Shown here: in pieces, positions 58,621 through 64,000 of the stretch | Position numbering within the stretch: the stretch's first letter is position 1 | How the letters are laid out: the number at the start of each line of letters is the position of its first letter | DNA from: Actinostola sp. cb2023 | Lineage: Eukaryota; Cnidaria; Anthozoa; Actiniaria; Actinostolidae | Direction of reading: 5' to 3' | Length of the DNA stretch: 64,000 bases | NCBI GenBank assembly: GCA_033675265.1 | Contig: JAUJYZ010001512.1 | Location: forward strand, 650,501-714,500 | Made by a program: the position numbers and the translations under genes | Notes under the pieces: generated by a model | Databases searched by the model: none | Seen by the model: only the letters and a program-made list of their open reading frames with translations | What the model was told of the DNA's origin: nothing

Positions 58621-59455
58621 AGTCCTGGCCAATTCACCCACTTCCATTACCATGCAGTGCCTGAGTGCTTTAATCATTCAGTGATTAAGTCCTGGCCAAT
58701 TCACCCACTTCCATTACCATGCAGTGCCTGAGTGCTTTAATCATTCAGTGATTAAGTCCTGGCCAATTCACCCACTTTCATTACCATTCAGTGCCTGAGT
58801 GCTTTAATCATTCAGTGATTAAGTGCTGGCCAATTAACCCACTTCCATTACCATGCAGTGCCTGAGTGCTTTAATCATTCAGTGATTAAGTCCTGGCCAA
58901 TTCACCCACCTTCATTACCATACAGTGCCTGAGTGCTTTAATCATTCAGTGATTAAGTGCTGGCCAATTAACCCACTTTCATTACCATGCAGTGCCTGAG
59001 TGCTTTAATCATTTGATTAAGTGCTGGCCAATTCACCCACACTTTCATTACCATTACCATTCAGTGCCTGAGTGCTTTAATCATTCAGTGATTAAGTGCT
59101 GGCCAATTAACCCACTTTCATTACCATACAGTGCCTGAGTGCTTTAATCATTTGATTAAGTGCTGGCCAATTCACCCACCTTCATTACCATGCAGTGCCT
59201 GAGTGCTTTAATCATTTGATTAAGTGCTGGCCAATTCACCCACTTTCATTACCATGCAGTGCCTGAGTGCTTTAATCAATCAGTGATTAAGTCCTGGCCA
59301 ATTCACCCACTTTCATTACCATTCAGTGCCTGAGTGCTTTAATCAATCAGTGATTAAGTCCTGGCCAATTCACCCACTTTCATTACCATTCAGTGCCTGA
59401 GTGCTTTAATCATTCAGTGATTAAGTCCTGGCCAATTCACCCACTTTCATTATCA
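58621..59455. repeat. 67-bp minisatellite, about 12.5 copies
   Basis: Unit AGTCCTGGCCAATTCACCCA ... CAGTGCCTGAGTGCTTTAAT CATTCAGTGATTA, at 58621, 58688, 58755, 58822, 58889, 58956 and onward. Some copies lack CAGT (63-bp units) or vary CCTGG/GCTGG. Each unit ends with a small ATCANTCAGTGAT dyad. Confidence 0.95.
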
Positions 59456-62400
59456 CTGATGGTACAATCATCAGTTCCAAAGTGTAAGCAAATAAAATGG
59501 TCTATTTACCTGTAATGTACATGGGGCTCGCTAGTACTACGGTTTGATCAGTAACTTTGATCAGTAAGCAATTAATTTGCATCTATAGCTATTATAATAC
59601 ATTGTACAGACTGTATATAAACATATATAATAAAACATTAATTTATTGTAGCGTGCAAATATTACATTACACTTGAACCAGATGATGCGGTGTCCCCCAA
59701 TGGCATGATGGAAAAATTGTTCATTATTACCGTAATAATTATAATAATCGTCCCGTAATTACGAATAAGCACCTCTCGACCTCTATATTTGAAATTAGCG
59801 CCCCCTCCCATGTCATTAATTGACCACTGAGCAATATAAGGTGGTAATCAATAAATTATGTTCCTGCTCCATGAATGTACGGGTTTTCGCCTTGTCCATC
59901 CTTGTTGCTGTCCCTGTTTTCGTCAATAAAAGTTGTGTTATATCGACTCAGATTTTGGTATTTTCCAATATAATTAAATAAGCACCCCCTCCCTAATAAG
60001 CGTCCCCCCTTGACGTACCCTCGAAAAAATAAAATAAGGCGCTTATTCGGATCATTATGGTATGAATAATATTACGCATGATATTTATAAATAGATATTC
60101 ATATCTATACAGTGTATTGTTCTCTTTGTATAATTATATGTGTTTGTACAAAATATTGTACATGCCGTTTTTACAAAATCATAGTCATCATGATCATAGA
60201 CACACAGCTGCACAATTACTTTATTATAGCACTACTGTAAAATACAGTCAGACGGGAAGTTTGTGGGGATGTGATGGATCCAGAAAGTAACCTATATTTA
60301 TCTTACTGGAACTGAGCCTACAGGTACAAGGGGGTACAAGTACAAGTCAACGCTAGTGATATCTGTTATTTTACGAGGCATCCCCAGACTATCACCAAAC
60401 GAATACATAGTAAATGCAACAAGGAAATTAATAGATTTAAAAAGTTGAACCCGGTTAATACGGACACCATCATCTGAAAAACTAGTCTCCTTCGCATCCG
60501 TCTTTAGTTCCGTCACGCAACGCGCTCCCGGCCCACTTCGAAAACGAAACGAACATAGTACATGTCACATACAGCACTGAAAATTCCAGATTGAATATTA
60601 TTATCCGATCCATTCATTCACTCATATTCCGTTAATTTGATATATTTGAATGTATGTTGTATAGTTTCTCAGTCTTTTGAGACTGAACGCCTGGGACTAT
60701 GGCTGTGTTTTAAACTGATTTCAGCTCATAGTCTGGCAAGAACTGACTCAGTAGTGCCGGTGCTGTGCTACTGATTAGAAGTATAACTGAGGTTTGTTGT
60801 TTACACTCGGCCGCATAAACCATCACGCAACATCAACGAATTATATCTTACTGAGCTTTATGTTCAAAAAATTAACTTGAAATAATTGTTTCTTACATCA
60901 ATGCATGCATTATTTTATAAAACAAAACAATAACATATCTATCTATCGATATATCGTATAAGTACAATACTTGTTACTGTATCATTTCCGCGGTTGGTGA
61001 TCCATGAGAGGCAACTTTTCACATACGAGCTCTATAAATCCCTTATTAAGGCTATAAAGGCATCAAAAACCCGGCAAAAACCCAACATATAGACATCAAA
61101 ATACTGCCCATGGCCCCAACTATCATTTCAGCGCTTTAGGCTTTATGTGTTGGATTTGACGCCCTACCTTATAATCCTTCGATTGGAATGCAGAAAGACC
61201 ACCAACTGATCGGTACAAAAAAAGTACCGATCACCGGGGGGTAAGCCGGTATCCAAGTCGCTGCGGCTCGTTATGACTCCGCATAGCAACGAACTTTCCC
61301 TGCAGTGTTGCTCGTATCTACCGACTTCATCTCACAGTAGATTGTATCAGGGAGTTTGAACTCATTTACTGACTGATTCAGTGCCGGACTCGGGTAGGCT
61401 CAACTCGTCTCTTCAAAAGTGATGTCTATTTTATAGTTCTATATTAGTTTATTATTATTGTTATTATTATTATTATTTGTTTGTTTTTTGGCTTCAAGTA
61501 GAAAAATCAATCCTTGTTTGAACTGATGGTTGGTGATGCTACCTTGGTTACCTAGACTTTTTTAGTGTCCATTCGACGGCGCGTTTTTAATGCTATAAAG
61601 GCGAAAGAACATCAAGAAATATATGTTAGTTCTATCAGTGATACGTTATTTCGCTGAATGGAATCAGTATAGATATATGAATAAAACTGATGCGGTGTAT
61701 TAGCTGACGTTGGAAATTGAATGTCCTATCGATATGGAGAATCACTAGAACAGTTGCGAAGTTAAGGAGTGTCGGTATCTGATTTCTTACATGCGTAACT
61801 TTTCCACGACTTCTTTCAATTACACTTTCGAAACTGAGAAGGCGTCGACTGTCTATCGTCATTGAGATTAATTGGCAAAATCGGCTCGCTTTGAGTGGAA
61901 CAGATTCGACTACAACTTAGTTTCCACTCGAACTTTCAACAAATCAACAAGGTATGTATATATAAGGCTGACATGAATTACACAATGGTCGATATAAGGG
62001 TTACCACGGGTATACATGTGCTGCGCTATCCATGCATGGGGTACATGTATATATATGGTTGTCGAGCTCAGTGCTGATTTGCTCTGATATACGGTTAATT
62101 CATTGCTTTATAGCGAAATTGAAACTCCACCTTACACAGGGCGCAGTTTTTCAGTTTCAGTTCTGGCATAGGATCGAAAATCGCATTCATTTTTTACAGG
62201 GCCCAAAAATTTCCAGAGCATAGAGCCAGTCGACAATTGTTGATCAGCGGGCTGTCACATCTCCCATGATGCCCTTTTGAAAGTACTGCGATATGGAATG
62301 TCATAGCGGAAAAACACAATTAGTACTATTTCTTCAGAATGTAGATTTCCAAAAGTCAGTATTTGCAATGAGAATTAAATCTTACAAATTATCAAAAATC

Positions 62401-62779
62401 TGTCATCAAACTCAACCGAAAACTGAATGTTCAAAAGGAGATACAGTTAACTCTCGTTGTGGCGGACATCCTCGGGTCTGATTTTGGTGTCCGTATAAAT
62501 AACGAAAATTATTTTCAGTAAACTCTCTATAACTTTAGCCAGCCTGGGGGATCCAGTTCTTGTCCGTAATAGCGGGGTGTCCGCAATGACTGAGGCTCTG
62601 TCAGTTTCAGCTTCAGGGGCGTAGCCAAGGATGTTCCATCAGGAGGGTCACACTCCACATCGTTCACCGATCGCGACCCAGAGGAAGGGGGGTCACAGGC
62701 ACCCTGTGATCTCCCCCTGCCTACGCCTCTGACTGCTTTCATTTCACATTACATCAGTTTAATATTATAAGATTGTAAT

Positions 62780-62780
<1 letters not shown>
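59456..62780. other. Gene-poor stretch with relic repeats
   Basis: Holds a relic with AATAAGCACCCCCTCCC-type motifs (59650-60060), a half TAGTCTCC-family end (about 60484) and a relic with GTGGCGGACATCCTCGGG ... GGGGTGTCCGCAATG (62459-62598). I see no supported gene. Confidence 0.45.
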
Positions 62781-63323
<543 letters not shown>

Positions 63324-63533
63324 GTAGTATTAATGGTGTGAAGCAACAATGATATTGATACTATATATTGGAAAAAGAACGAACTTAAAAATTTTTTTCA
63401 AAACTTTGGTCAGTACGTAAAAACATTTTGCCACTAGGCAAGATTGCGTGACTTTGTCCAATAAGAATAAAGCATTAGAACACTTAGTGCATGGATTGAT
63501 TAACCCGAAATCGAACATTCTGTAGTTGCAATT

Positions 63534-64000
63534 ATGACTTCAACAATGGCAAATCGTCAAAATTGGCACAAAAAATCGCGCGAAGCTTGGACTAATTGGA
63601 AGCCACCTCATGTAAGAGCTCTTAATTAATTAACACTTAGTATCAAGAAAGCTTTTTATTGAGTTCTTAATACTTGTTTCTTGTAGCTAAGTGACTTCGC
63701 TGTAACTCCTGCGTTTGCTTACAATATCGCTCGATTTTACCCGAGTTCTCGGAGAACCCAAGACAAAGATCTTTGTGTAAAGTTAATGCAAAATCTTGGT
63801 CTTTCATCTGATCCAGTAGCCTGGTACAGTACAAATAGAACAGGTATTAAACTTACCAACAGTCAGTATTAAATTGAGACACAATTGTGGTTACGACCAA
63901 TTCAAGGACAAATGCTTGTTTATTTTACAGGTAGAAAACACAAGAAAACTACTCTACCAAGACCACCAAGTGCACCACCAAGATTACGAGCTATGGAGAG
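63534..64000 (+). CDS. Unrecognised multi-exon gene, 5' part only
   Basis: Exons 63534-63611, 63687-63843 and 63931 to the window edge, GT-AG and in phase. The protein opens MTSTMANRQNWHKKSREAWT, then LSDFAVTPAFAYNIARFYPS, KDLCVKLMQNLGLSSDPVAW and a basic, Pro-rich stretch (RKHKKTTLPRPPSAPPRLRA). No signal peptide or TM. Small basic proteins with Trp/Tyr-rich motifs of this kind occur among ciliary and sperm proteins, but that is a guess. The clean splice pattern makes it a real gene. Confidence 0.7.

Noticed and set aside
58621..59455. CRISPR array
   Set aside because: Units are contiguous 67-bp tandem repeats with no variable spacers, and the genome is eukaryotic.

Overview
The window is nuclear DNA of an animal. 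Its genes have short GT-AG introns, and it carries metazoan genes: VAMP7, RNA polymerase I/III subunit RPAC2, a delta/gamma/zeta-type sarcoglycan, CDKL5, a rhodopsin-class GPCR and an M14 carboxypeptidase. The DNA is AT-rich, full of (ATT)n microsatellites and crowded with fold-back DNA elements. Two tandem genes encode a PMP-type beta-helix fused to a multi-pass membrane domain, an architecture I associate with non-bilaterian animals. A sponge is my best guess and a cnidarian the main alternative; the sequence alone does not settle it.

Layout. 1-1262 (-): 5' part of a VAMP7 gene running off the left edge. 1361-3166 (-): 5'-truncated CR1/L2-like non-LTR retrotransposon. 3701-7236 (+): five-exon POLR1D/RPAC2. 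8542-9537 (-): single-exon melatonin-receptor-like GPCR. 9957-13419: 3.5-kb fold-back element. 14986-19543 (-): seven-exon sarcoglycan, 290 aa. 20391-30067 (+): 22-exon CDKL5, 916 aa, head-to-head with the sarcoglycan. 31640-33963 (+): two-exon secreted or Golgi-type metallocarboxypeptidase with a Gly/Met/Gln repeat tail. 35161-37510: 2.35-kb palindrome with 903-bp arms, carrying an unrecognised two-exon gene. 38207-38530 (-): small two-TM protein. 40847-44639 and 47064-50794 (+): tandem beta-helix/multi-TM genes. 52188-56354: another giant inverted-repeat element with nested insertions. 57908-58359: weak two-exon model. 58621-59455: 67-bp minisatellite. 63534 to the right edge (+): start of an unrecognised gene.

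The genes do not form a pathway; they are ordinary neighbours. Two things stand out. First, more than 20 inverted-repeat elements fall into families. One group has TIRs beginning TA (one family CATCC) and 9-bp target duplications, which is Mutator-like. A second is flanked by TTAA. A third is TA-flanked and mariner-like. Second, apparent 1-2-nt frameshifts occur in conserved genes (VAMP7 and both beta-helix genes), several at short homopolymers. Residual assembly indels are therefore as likely as gene decay.

Exon coordinates were built by hand from splice signals and protein-family knowledge. No search was run.
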